Positions 1 to 6,561 are shown, numbered from the stretch's first letter. The stretch: DNA of 6,561 nucleotides from CAZESH01 sp964514665 (GCA_964514665.1 CAZESH010000249.1:1-6561); one strand, 5' to 3'. Notes: generated from the sequence alone by a model not told the origin. Numbers and translations are program-made.

Positions 1-276
1 GACGCTGTTGCTTCTGGTTCCCACATACAAAGTGTTGGCATCGGTCAGAAACGGATATCCGCCGATACGTTTAATGGATTCCACAATCTTTCGAATAAAT
101 ACCGGCCGAATAAAGGCGGTATTCCCCTTTTCTCCAAAATGAAGCTTCACCGCCGCAAGCTCCCTTTCTTTTACGGTCTCGGCAAGGCCTGCCGTATCCA
201 GAAGCCTTGCCAGCTTGTTTACAAGATTTTCTTTGGCCGACGCCCTTAAATCGATAAAATAGACGTTGCTTTTCAT
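1..276 (-). CDS. DUF362 domain protein, N-terminal part (runs off the left edge)
   Basis: The minus strand is open from the ATG at 276-274 to the window edge, giving 92 residues with no stop. The start MKSNVYFIDLRA, the segment AAVKLHFGEKGNTAFIRP (residues 41-58) and TDANTLYVG (78-86) match the N-terminal signature of DUF362 proteins as I remember it. Family members are usually about 300-380 residues and often carry a C-terminal pair of 4Fe-4S ferredoxin-type motifs. That part lies outside the window, so an iron-sulfur role cannot be confirmed here. The reaction is not established; a redox or electron-transfer role in anaerobes is the usual inference. No signal peptide or membrane span is visible, so it is probably cytoplasmic. 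The start is well supported: GGAGG (complement of 282-286) lies 5 nt upstream. It is divergent from the gene at 736. Confidence 0.88.
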   Translation of the reverse strand, partial: MKSNVYFIDLRASAKENLVNKLARLLDTAGLAETVKERELAAVKLHFGEKGNTAFIRPVFIRKIVESIKRIGGYPFLTDANTLYVGTRSNSV

Positions 277-337
277 GGAATCCTCCCTGTAGGGTAATCC
301 TTCGAGTTTTTACGATAAATTGTGAAAGGTTTTTACT

Positions 338-366
338 TTTGTAAAATTACCGATTGCCTTTGTCAA
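338..366 (-). promoter_or_regulatory. Sigma70-like promoter of the DUF362 gene
   Basis: On the minus strand a perfect -35 TTGACA (complement of 361-366) is followed, after exactly 17 nt, by TACAAA (complement of 338-343), a 4/6 match to TATAAT. Transcription would begin near 331, giving a leader of about 55 nt before the DUF362 ATG. This is read directly from the sequence; activity is inferred. Confidence 0.55.
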
Positions 367-403
367 AGTCAAGATGTTTGGCTCAGATGTAATTAGATAC
401 CAA

Positions 404-431
404 TTCAAAATCTCCCGGTGGGTGATTTGAA
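404..431. repeat. Imperfect inverted repeat in the divergent intergenic region
   Basis: The arms TTCAAAATC (404-412) and GATTTGAA (424-431) pair over 8 bp with one bulged A. After a T:T mismatch, CCC (414-416) pairs with GGG (420-422) around a 3-nt centre. No T-run follows on either strand, so a rho-independent terminator is unlikely. It lies between the two divergent promoters, upstream of the DUF362 -35 box, where a regulator could bind. A protein-binding role is inference only. Confidence 0.4.
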
Positions 432-576
432 AACAGATTCTATCCCATTTTGATAGATATATGTTTTTGATTTTGCAAGAAGCCTATTCGTCATCCCAAA
501 AATCTTAGGTTAAATAAGCTGTTATATTGACCGAACCGTTTTTTAAAAAATGGCATAGATTTTGCTTTTACAATTC

Positions 577-585
577 TGTTATAAT
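577..585 (+). promoter_or_regulatory. Extended -10 promoter for the 1034-residue gene
   Basis: TGTTATAAT is a perfect extended -10 (TGn followed by consensus TATAAT at 580-585). No good -35 hexamer lies at 16-18 nt (557-562 reads AGATTT), which fits extended -10 promoters because they depend less on the -35. Initiation would fall near 592, leaving a leader of about 144 nt before the ATG at 736. Confidence 0.55.
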
Positions 586-700
586 AATGTTAATCAAAAG
601 CGTAAACCGGAATTCAATGAGGATAATGCAAGAAGGGCATCGAAACCCGTATTTTTTCCAAATATTGGCAAACCGACAATCTTGAATTTTGGATAAACCC

Positions 701-718
701 AACTCGATATAACGAGTT
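701..718. repeat. Perfect 6-bp inverted repeat just before the 736 start codon
   Basis: AACTCG (701-706) and CGAGTT (713-718) are exact reverse complements around the 6-nt centre ATATAA. The dyad ends 17 nt before the ATG at 736. A -10-like TATAAC (708-713) straddles the centre and right arm, but no -35 lies at suitable spacing (TTGAAT at 682-687 is 20 nt away). It could be an operator, or an RNA hairpin in the leader close to the translation start. The pairing is seen; the role is inferred. Confidence 0.4.
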
Positions 719-735
719 CTTATCATTGACCTGTT

Positions 736-3700
736 ATGAACGAAAAAAGCTCTGGATTTTTTTTTGATAAGCGCGACCACGAACTGATCCGAATCGTCAA
801 CGACGTGTTGCAAGGAAAAAGCAGCACCGAGTACGCCCGTCGATTTTACTATCCGTATTTTCACTCCCACGGCATCAAAGAAATGACCGAAGCCAGAGGG
901 TTGCGGATCGCCTACGCGGTTGTCCACCTCTTAAGTTCTCTGGAAGTCGGTGGGGTTGAAGATCGTATCAATGCTTTGCGTTTGTTGCGCAATGAAGTGA
1001 TCGATACGGCCGAAGGCCCAATGCCCAAAAATACCGCCAGGGTGTTACTGCAAATCATGAAGGACTTGGTGCGGGTTCACGGCGATTACCAAAAGCAACT
1101 CCAACTTGCCCATGACTTCCGGATAACGGCATCCGGGAAGCCGAGCGTCATTCGGCGGCAGCTCAAGCGCTACCATCTTTTGGAAATGCCCGAAGATTGG
1201 AATCAAATTGCATTTGACGATCACGTACATGATGTCAACACAAAAGGGCGCAAGTCCTCCACCCATCTTATCATGGATGCATGGATAAAAGGGATCCAAC
1301 GCCTGCGGGTGATCTACTACAACTTTATCGAGCCGCGTTTTGCGGCCGAACTTCTCGAAGCCGCCAAAATTCTAAAAATCGACATTCGAATCGGTATTGA
1401 GTTTTTCGCACGATTCCGTGACAAAAACGTGCAGCTGATATGGGTTCCTCGCGGGTTTAATGATGCACAGGCATTCCTTTGCTTTCTTGCCGAACCGACG
1501 GTCATGAAGATCATGGAGGCCGGCCGTAACGTGTCGTTGTATCAACAGAAATATGTCCCGGCGCTTCTAAAGAAATTTAATGAAAGCCATCGGCTGGAGA
1601 TTAATCGGATTTACGGAATCGAGTTGCCTCCGATTAACGAACAGGAATTTCTGGTGTATGTGGGTATCGGGCAGAAGTCGAGTTTGCATCTGGCGAAATT
1701 CATTCACGACCAGATGTTGAAGGTGTTGCAGGCGGAAACCCAGCGAAAGAGGGCAGAGTTTCCCAAGGCAAGCCCTGAACGATGCAACACCATTACCCAA
1801 TGGATCGAATCAATGAACACGCTGGATCTCGAATCCGTCATCGACGATTATCTGAAACCCGGAAAAAATCCTGAGATCAAATATCCCGAGATGCCCGACG
1901 ATGGTCCGGGTGTGCCGGAACTGTTGCGGTTGAATCCGTTTGAAATTTTGGGACAGCTTACTCAGCTCCATTCCGGGTACCGGGTGACGCTGAATTTAAC
2001 CGACTTGCAAGCCGGGGATGTCCTTGAGCTTCTATACGATTGCCAAGGGATGATCACCCGGCTTGAGATATTCAATCTTAAAGATCATGCTGCGGGCAAG
2101 ACCACCCATATTGCCGAGATAAGCCGTTTGCAGGAGGCGATCAACGAAGGGAGTCCGATTCGTCTGAAACAAACAATTCTTGAGATTATTGAGGATCTCA
2201 AGCGGTCCGGAACTTCGGCTAATACTCAACAAATAGACAAATTGGTCACGATTCTCTACGATATCGATATATTGAAGTCTTACTACGCCGGGAAGCCGCT
2301 CAAAGCAAGGATCGGAAGCGACTCAACGGGCCGCTCCCCAAAAATTCACGGGATGGGGCTGGCGATCAAGGAAACGCTGCCGAAACGTGCGCAGCAGCAG
2401 ATTGTGCTGGATTGTCGAACTGATATTCGTGAAACCATTCCCATTAGAATCAACGCTTACAAATACACGATTTATGTTCCACATGAATCGGGCAGGCCGT
2501 TTGACAAATTACTGTCGGGAATTGCAAAGATTCTTCCTGTTTTCGGATTGTTGGGAGTGGCTCGGCGGACAGGCTGGCAGGTCCAGCCCACTTCTACCCG
2601 AATGGTCCATCCCGGCAACATCATAACCCTTGGCGGCGCTCAAAAGAAAATTGTCAACGGACTCTATCTTAAGCCGCCGGAATCGCAGAAAAGATGGCAG
2701 CGATTGCGCTGGAGCAATTTGAACTCCAATCTGAAAAATGCGCTCAAGGTACTGGTCGGATTTATCCCGGCTTTTCTAACCTTTGCCCTGACCAAGGACT
2801 GGTGGGTGTTGGCCTATCTGGGGGGCTTTATCTGGTTCGGAATTACCGGATTGCGCAATATTCTTCAATCTGTCTTGGGAGGCGGCGGCTTTCGACGCTC
2901 ACCACTTTTGAATTGGAATGATTACATCAGCTGGACGCGCATCACGGATTCTCTGCTGTTTACCGGTTTCTCCGTACCGTTACTGGATTACGTGGTAAAG
3001 ACCGTGATATTGCATCGGGGGTTCGGCATCACGACACAGACCAGTCCGGTGCTTTTGTATACCTTTATGGCGCTGGCCAACGGTATCTATTTATCCAGCC
3101 ATAATATTTTGCGGGGATTACCCAAAGGCGCGGTTTATGGAAACTTCTTCCGCAGCCTCCTGTCAATTCCCGTGGCCATAATATTGAATGCCGGTATCGG
3201 CGGCATCCTCACCATGTCCGGTACGGTGGGCGTCAATGATATTCTACAAAAATGGGCGGCAATCATATCCAAGGCTGCATCGGATTTAGTTGCCGGTTTC
3301 ATAGAAGGAACGGCCGACCGGTACAAGAATATCCGGACGCGTTTGCGGGAGTACAAAAACAAGTTCAGAGAACTTCTAGACATTTATGCTCAACTGGAAC
3401 TGCTCTATCCGGATGTGGCGTCTTCCAAAATCCTTGAGTGTTCATCCGATGTGAATCGAAAAGCAAATGCAGAGGCTCGGGATCTGGAAAAAATTATCAT
3501 GATCCATGCCATGGATATGCTATACTTCTGGATGTATCAGCCGCGTTCACGTGTCGCTCTGCCGCAATTCTTACGCACGCTTTCCGAAGATGAGCGTCAC
3601 ATCCTGGTCAGCTCACAATTTACCCTTCAGCGCCACCGTGAAATTAGCCAGATGTTTATAGACGGCATTCTGGGCATCAACTTTCCTCGGCCTCTGTCAT

Positions 3701-3840
3701 TTTACCTCTCACGCTATGAAGAGTACCTTGAACAAATCAAACGTTTAGTGCTCAGCGAAGAATTCAGCGAAGCGTATAATGCAAATGGGTTGAACGGTCT
3801 TGTCAACCCGGAATTTTCGCCGCACGTTGACTTGAAATGA
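736..3840 (+). CDS. Large membrane protein of unknown function with a PHP-like N-terminal barrel
   Basis: This intact 1034-residue protein belongs to no named family I recognise. Residues 1-155 are mostly helical and charged, with no signal peptide. Residues about 160-545 alternate predicted strands and helices, with DDHVHD (161-166), VIYYNFIE (192-199), RIGIEF (218-223), LEIFNLKDH (443-451) and RIGSDSTGR (525-533). The HxH, GIE and GSDxx order recalls PHP metal-dependent phosphoesterases, but the usual TDH motif is replaced by YYNF and the final His by Thr. Residues 553-650 look strand-rich. Hydrophobic spans lie near 671-687, 688-705, 736-758, 770-788 and 803-828, with a GGGG turn at 715-718 and a conserved-looking loop SSHNILRGLPKGAVYGNFFRS (787-807). 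The tail (850-1034) is charged and helical, probably cytoplasmic. The ATG is the earliest possible start because an in-frame TGA lies at 727-729, but no Shine-Dalgarno precedes it. The reading frame is certain; function is not. Confidence 0.93.
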   Translation: MNEKSSGFFFDKRDHELIRIVNDVLQGKSSTEYARRFYYPYFHSHGIKEMTEARGLRIAYAVVHLLSSLEVGGVEDRINALRLLRNEVIDTAEGPMPKNTARVLLQIMKDLVRVHGDYQKQLQLAHDFRITASGKPSVIRRQLKRYHLLEMPEDWNQIAFDDHVHDVNTKGRKSSTHLIMDAWIKGIQRLRVIYYNFIEPRFAAELLEAAKILKIDIRIGIEFFARFRDKNVQLIWVPRGFNDAQAFLCFLAEPTVMKIMEAGRNVSLYQQKYVPALLKKFNESHRLEINRIYGIELPPINEQEFLVYVGIGQKSSLHLAKFIHDQMLKVLQAETQRKRAEFPKASPERCNTITQWIESMNTLDLESVIDDYLKPGKNPEIKYPEMPDDGPGVPELLRLNPFEILGQLTQLHSGYRVTLNLTDLQAGDVLELLYDCQGMITRLEIFNLKDHAAGKTTHIAEISRLQEAINEGSPIRLKQTILEIIEDLKRSGTSANTQQIDKLVTILYDIDILKSYYAGKPLKARIGSDSTGRSPKIHGMGLAIKETLPKRAQQQIVLDCRTDIRETIPIRINAYKYTIYVPHESGRPFDKLLSGIAKILPVFGLLGVARRTGWQVQPTSTRMVHPGNIITLGGAQKKIVNGLYLKPPESQKRWQRLRWSNLNSNLKNALKVLVGFIPAFLTFALTKDWWVLAYLGGFIWFGITGLRNILQSVLGGGGFRRSPLLNWNDYISWTRITDSLLFTGFSVPLLDYVVKTVILHRGFGITTQTSPVLLYTFMALANGIYLSSHNILRGLPKGAVYGNFFRSLLSIPVAIILNAGIGGILTMSGTVGVNDILQKWAAIISKAASDLVAGFIEGTADRYKNIRTRLREYKNKFRELLDIYAQLELLYPDVASSKILECSSDVNRKANAEARDLEKIIMIHAMDMLYFWMYQPRSRVALPQFLRTLSEDERHILVSSQFTLQRHREISQMFIDGILGINFPRPLSFYLSRYEEYLEQIKRLVLSEEFSEAYNANGLNGLVNPEFSPHVDLK

Positions 3841-4096
3841 GGTGCTTGAGGGCATTCGCCGACGTTTTCGATGTTATCTCGAAATCTTCAATACGACTTA
3901 CTCCTAATTGCTCTCGTTTGTCATTGATGATAGGATTTTTTTCTGCATGTATCTTCAAATGGCATAGCGGTGATTCGATTTTTCTTGATAATCGCTCTGT
4001 TTAGGATATCTTTTCCGGGGTCAGATACAGATTTTCATGGTAACAGTATGGTTTCTTTATACCAGATGGATGAAGTTTATTCTCTGAGAGATTTCA
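3841..4096. other. Intergenic gap, 256 nt, no gene called
   Basis: This separates the large membrane gene from the MFS gene on the same strand. It holds a weak TTTCGA/TCGAAA hairpin (3866-3884), a candidate promoter (3985-4012) and a GGGGTCAGATACAG motif (4017-4030). The hairpin is not followed by a T-run, and the T7 run at 3937-3943 has no good stem before it, so no clear terminator is visible. Short open frames here have no ribosome binding site. Confidence 0.7.
3985..4012 (+). promoter_or_regulatory. Candidate promoter for the MFS transporter gene
   Basis: TTGATA (3985-3990, 5/6 match to the -35) is followed after 16 nt by TATCTT (4007-4012, 4/6 match to the -10). Initiation near 4019 would give a leader of about 78 nt. 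The match is modest and AT-rich DNA yields such pairs by chance, so this is tentative. Confidence 0.3.
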
Positions 4097-5302
4097 ATGA
4101 AAAATTTTGTGCATAGAAAGTGGCGCCCCCTATCTTATGGTACGTTACTGTTTATTTGCTGCGGTGTGGCTTTTGCCGGTTATCTGGGTTCCAATATGCG
4201 CCTTCCCGTGGTCCCGCTTTATGCAAAATCTGTCGGGGCAGATACCGTTCAAATCGGCATCATCAACTCTGCTTTTTTACTTATGGCCGGAATATTGTCT
4301 TTGCCATTGGGCATCCTCTCTGACCGCTTTGGACGAAAACTGTTTGCGTCTCTTGGCCTGGTCGTGCTGACAGCCACTTCATTTTTGCTCTATTTCAGCA
4401 GGACTCCAATGCAACTCTTGTGGATCTATCTTTTTTTCGGTGCCGGAGTGGCCGCATTCGGTCCGACGATGATGGCCTTTGTCGCTGATTTTTCTCCTAC
4501 CACTCATTTAGGACGCTCATATGGTTGGTATACAACCGCCCTTTATACTTCAATGAGTTTGGGTCCCGCCATTGGCGGATTTGTTGCTGAAGAAAGAGGG
4601 TTTCTTCAGGTGTTTTTCATTTCCGGCATCATTATTTTCTTAACCTTTTGGGTGGTCGTCTTTTTCTTGCCGCCAACCCATCTTATTATCGCTGAAAGAC
4701 CCAAAAAAGAAAAAACGTCGGTCACTATGAAGAGGCTTTTGAAAAATCGTCCGCTTTTGAGTTGCTGGCTGGTGACCATAGGAGGGTGTTTCGCCCTTGG
4801 AATGTTCATTACGTTTCTTCCCCTTCACGCTCAAAACCAAAACCTGACCGTATGGCAAATCGGCCTTGTTTTTGCAGTTCAGGGAATTTTTAATGCAATA
4901 TCTCGAATTCCTTTTGGTCATATAAGTGATAAAGTAAAAAATCGAAGCACTCTAGTTGTGATAGGGCTTATTGGATTTGCCGCTTCCATGGCGGGTTTTG
5001 GAATATCCACGCGGGTGATTCATTTTGTATCGTTTGCTGTTGCATTCGGAATCAGTATGGGACTGGCATTTACGTCCATCGGCGCCCTTATTGCGGAAGT
5101 CGTTCCTGTTGAATCCCGAGGACTTGCAATGGGCGGATATAATACATGCATCTATTTTGGGATGATGATAAGTTCGGCGTCCATGGGACCGATAATTCGG
5201 AAAATCGGCTTTGAAAGCGGATTCTTGATCACAGCGATGATAAACTTGTTTCTGGTGGGATTTTTCTATTTACTTATGAAAGAGTTTTCCCGTACACGAT
5301 AA
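4097..5302 (+). CDS. MFS transporter, 12-span, drug:H+ antiporter type
   Basis: This 401-residue protein has the usual length and layout of a 12-span major facilitator carrier in the inner membrane. Approximate spans are 11-32, 52-74, 82-100, 105-131, 141-165, 168-192, 219-243, 253-274, 283-302, 306-335, 341-366 and 372-395, with a charged central loop (about 198-218, RPKKEKTSVTMKR). Motif A, GILSDRFGRK (72-81), lies between spans 2 and 3, with a degenerate copy GHISDKVKNR (274-283) in the second half. Span 5 carries SLGPAIGG (154-161), a motif C-like GPxxGG typical of antiporters. Efflux of a drug or metabolite by proton antiport is therefore the best guess; the substrate cannot be read from sequence. 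GAGAG (4086-4090) lies 6 nt before the ATG as a weak Shine-Dalgarno. The HD-GYP gene follows 55 nt downstream. Sugar or organic-acid carriage cannot be excluded. Confidence 0.93.
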   Translation: MKNFVHRKWRPLSYGTLLFICCGVAFAGYLGSNMRLPVVPLYAKSVGADTVQIGIINSAFLLMAGILSLPLGILSDRFGRKLFASLGLVVLTATSFLLYFSRTPMQLLWIYLFFGAGVAAFGPTMMAFVADFSPTTHLGRSYGWYTTALYTSMSLGPAIGGFVAEERGFLQVFFISGIIIFLTFWVVVFFLPPTHLIIAERPKKEKTSVTMKRLLKNRPLLSCWLVTIGGCFALGMFITFLPLHAQNQNLTVWQIGLVFAVQGIFNAISRIPFGHISDKVKNRSTLVVIGLIGFAASMAGFGISTRVIHFVSFAVAFGISMGLAFTSIGALIAEVVPVESRGLAMGGYNTCIYFGMMISSASMGPIIRKIGFESGFLITAMINLFLVGFFYLLMKEFSRTR

Positions 5303-5343
5303 TGTGATATCGATTTGTTTCAAGGACTAAATTATTATAAATT

Positions 5344-5348
5344 AAGGA
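5344..5348 (+). promoter_or_regulatory. Shine-Dalgarno that fixes the HD-GYP start
   Basis: AAGGA lies 9 nt before the ATG at 5358, supporting this start. No T-run terminator separates it from the transporter stop at 5300-5302. A TATAAA at 5336-5341 resembles a -10 but has no good -35 and would leave almost no leader, so read-through from the transporter is the simpler model. Confidence 0.6.
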
Positions 5349-5357
5349 ACCTTGTTT

Positions 5358-6561
5358 ATGAACCACCTGAATCCTCGGACCGTTCACAGAAATCTCATCC
5401 TTCGCATTGGCGTGACTGCATTGATTATATCCGTTTTATTTGGGTTGGGTGTCTGGCAGTATGGAAAAAAAGACATCGGCCGGGAAATCTTGCTGAGAAC
5501 GGAAAACGGCTTCAAGATGTTGAACAATCAAATCCGAGACTTATTCGATGATCCAAATGATTTAAAACCATCCGCGATCCAGCGTCATTTGGAACAAATC
5601 ATGAGTGAGCGCCGAAATATTGATCTAGGTCTGTTTGTCTGGATCGGTATTTATGACCTTAATGAAAAGTGGATTGCACATGTCCGTGATGATACATATG
5701 AAAACATCGAATGGGTTGAAAAGTTGACGGAGCACGCGCAAGGTCATCTTCGTAGCCACAACAACCTGAAATTCAATGTTGTTAAGCTAAAGGGTATCCC
5801 GCATATACAGATCATTTCACCCATCAGGAACAGTTTGGGTGAACTGTCCGCTTATGGAGAAACCGTTTTTGCCGTATTTTCCGACACTTTAAATCGTCTT
5901 CGAAAACGAGCAGTTAATTTAGCACTATTGGCCATGTTTATCGTGGTGGTGACGACGGGTTTGCTTTATCCGGTTATTATCCATCTCTTAAACCGTGTGT
6001 CTTCATTGTCGGCGAGATTGTTTGAAGCCAATCTTGAAATACTGAAAGTTTTGGGAAGTGCGGTTGCTAAAAGGGACAGCGATACAGACTCTCATAACTA
6101 CCGTGTCACCATCATATCTGTAAAGCTTGCCGAGACATGCGGCCTTCCCAAAGAGGACATCAGGCGATTGATAAAAGGCGCTTTTCTTCATGACGTGGGG
6201 AAGATCGGCATTGAAGATGACATTTTACATAAACCCGGGCGGCTTACAACAGATGAATTCCAATTGATGAAAAAGCACGTCGCCTATGGAATTGATATTG
6301 TAAATAAGGCCGAATGGATTAAAGAAGCCGTGGATGTGGTGGGTTATCACCATGAAAAGTATGATGGCAGTGGTTACAATAGTGGAATAGAAGGCGGAAC
6401 GGTTCCCATTATTGCCAGGATTTTTGCAATAGCCGACGTGTTCGATGCATTGGGTTCCCGCCGACCCTATAAAGAGCCGCTTTCTTATGATGAGACCATG
6501 GAGATAATCCGGGCAGGAAGGGGAAATCACTTTGATCCTGTATATGTCGATGCGTTTGAAT
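5358..6561 (+). CDS. Membrane-anchored HD-GYP protein, probable c-di-GMP phosphodiesterase (cut by the right edge)
   Basis: The frame is open for 401 codons from the ATG to the window end. Span 1 (about 14-33) and span 2 (about 188-212) enclose a roughly 150-residue extracytoplasmic sensor region; IYDLNEKWIAHV (98-109) and ISPIRNSLGE (153-162) suggest a Cache-like fold, which is inference. A short helical linker (213-235) replaces a clear HAMP domain. The HD-GYP domain follows: KRDSDTDSHNYRV (238-250), HDVGK (278-282), KKHVAYG (305-311), HHEKYDGSGY (331-340) and IARIFAIADVFDALGSRRPYK (352-372). Expected metal ligands H246, H278, D279, H307, H331, H332 and D360 are all present, as is the GRGNHFDP motif (387-394). 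The family hydrolyses cyclic di-GMP. Two oddities are GYN in place of GYP (N341), and D242 where trinuclear enzymes carry Glu. The C-terminal end, probably a few dozen residues, lies beyond the window. Confidence 0.92.
   Translation, partial: MNHLNPRTVHRNLILRIGVTALIISVLFGLGVWQYGKKDIGREILLRTENGFKMLNNQIRDLFDDPNDLKPSAIQRHLEQIMSERRNIDLGLFVWIGIYDLNEKWIAHVRDDTYENIEWVEKLTEHAQGHLRSHNNLKFNVVKLKGIPHIQIISPIRNSLGELSAYGETVFAVFSDTLNRLRKRAVNLALLAMFIVVVTTGLLYPVIIHLLNRVSSLSARLFEANLEILKVLGSAVAKRDSDTDSHNYRVTIISVKLAETCGLPKEDIRRLIKGAFLHDVGKIGIEDDILHKPGRLTTDEFQLMKKHVAYGIDIVNKAEWIKEAVDVVGYHHEKYDGSGYNSGIEGGTVPIIARIFAIADVFDALGSRRPYKEPLSYDETMEIIRAGRGNHFDPVYVDAFE

Larger units (their letters stand above)
277..735. other. 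Divergent intergenic region, 459 nt, no gene
   Basis: This AT-rich stretch separates the leftward DUF362 gene from the rightward 1034-residue gene. It holds the DUF362 Shine-Dalgarno (282-286) and promoter (338-366), an imperfect dyad (404-431), a small TCTATC/GATAGA hairpin (439-457), a T6A6 palindrome (539-550), an extended -10 element (577-585) and a 6-bp inverted repeat (701-718). The short open frames inside it lack ribosome binding sites and recognisable products, so I call no gene here. Confidence 0.8.

Noticed and set aside
587..685. Possible 32-residue leader peptide (ATG at 587) in the leader of the large membrane gene.
   Set aside because: No ribosome binding site, the start lies at or before the predicted transcription start, and there is no attenuator-like codon run or terminator.
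568..927. Minus-strand open frame of 119 codons overlapping the start of the large membrane gene.
   Set aside because: It is antisense to well-supported coding sequence over half its length, has low-complexity AT-driven ends and shows no recognisable domain.
3079..3219. Resemblance of GNFFRSLLSIPVAIILN to the membrane part of Gcr-type 'site-specific recombinase' proteins.
   Set aside because: The likeness is a few residues in a hydrophobic context recalled from memory; the rest of the protein does not fit that family.
3866..3884. TTTCGA/TCGAAA hairpin after the large membrane gene as a terminator.
   Set aside because: Only a 6-bp AT-rich stem with a 7-nt loop and no following T-run.
3803..4000. 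Minus-strand open frame of 65 codons reading protein-like (contains HAEKNPIINDKREQLG) across the end of the large membrane gene and the gap.
   Set aside because: It has no ATG; the only usable start is TTG at 3958 without a Shine-Dalgarno. It overlaps the end of a solid gene, and its Lys/Glu/Ile/Asn richness follows from an A-rich strand. No family was recognised.
5315..5551. A 78-codon plus-strand open frame after the transporter.
   Set aside because: It lies out of frame inside the HD-GYP gene, which has the better ribosome site, membrane span and recognisable domain.
6225..6530. A 101-codon minus-strand open frame.
   Set aside because: It is the antisense shadow of the catalytic HD-GYP motifs.

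Overview
The window looks like chromosomal sequence from a Gram-negative anaerobe, most likely a sulfate-reducer-type member of the Desulfobacterota (Desulfobacterales-like). The basis is the style of its proteins: a DUF362 protein starting MKSNVYFIDLRA, an MFS carrier and an HD-GYP regulator of types I associate with that group, and moderate GC judged by eye. This is an inference from family resemblance; no rRNA or other taxonomic marker is present.

Layout: (1) 1-276, minus strand: the first 92 codons of a DUF362 protein, running off the left edge, with a good Shine-Dalgarno and a sigma70-like promoter behind it. (2) 277-735: a 459-nt AT-rich divergent intergenic region with that minus-strand promoter, an imperfect dyad, a perfect extended -10 element (TGtTATAAT) facing right, and a 6+6 bp inverted repeat just before the next start codon. 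(3) 736-3840, plus: one 1034-residue protein that I cannot assign to a named family. It has a soluble N-terminal two thirds whose ordered motifs (DDHVHD, GIEF, GSDST) resemble a divergent PHP-type metal-dependent (beta/alpha)7 barrel, then about five membrane spans and a cytoplasm-like helical tail. (4) 3841-4096: a 256-nt gap with a weak candidate promoter and a GGGGTCAGATACAG motif that may be an IS- or REP-type remnant. (5) 4097-5302, plus: a complete 12-span MFS transporter with motif A and an antiporter-type motif C. (6) 5358-6561, plus: a membrane-anchored HD-GYP protein (probable cyclic-di-GMP phosphodiesterase) cut by the right edge. It follows the transporter by 55 nt and may be co-transcribed with it.

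The genes do not form one obvious pathway. The DUF362 gene and the large membrane gene are divergently transcribed. The transporter and the HD-GYP gene share a strand and a short gap, but a functional link between them is only a guess. The most interesting item is the 1034-residue protein: a possible, partly degenerate PHP-like barrel fused to a membrane domain. I see no tRNA, rRNA, CRISPR array, intact insertion sequence or convincing rho-independent terminator.
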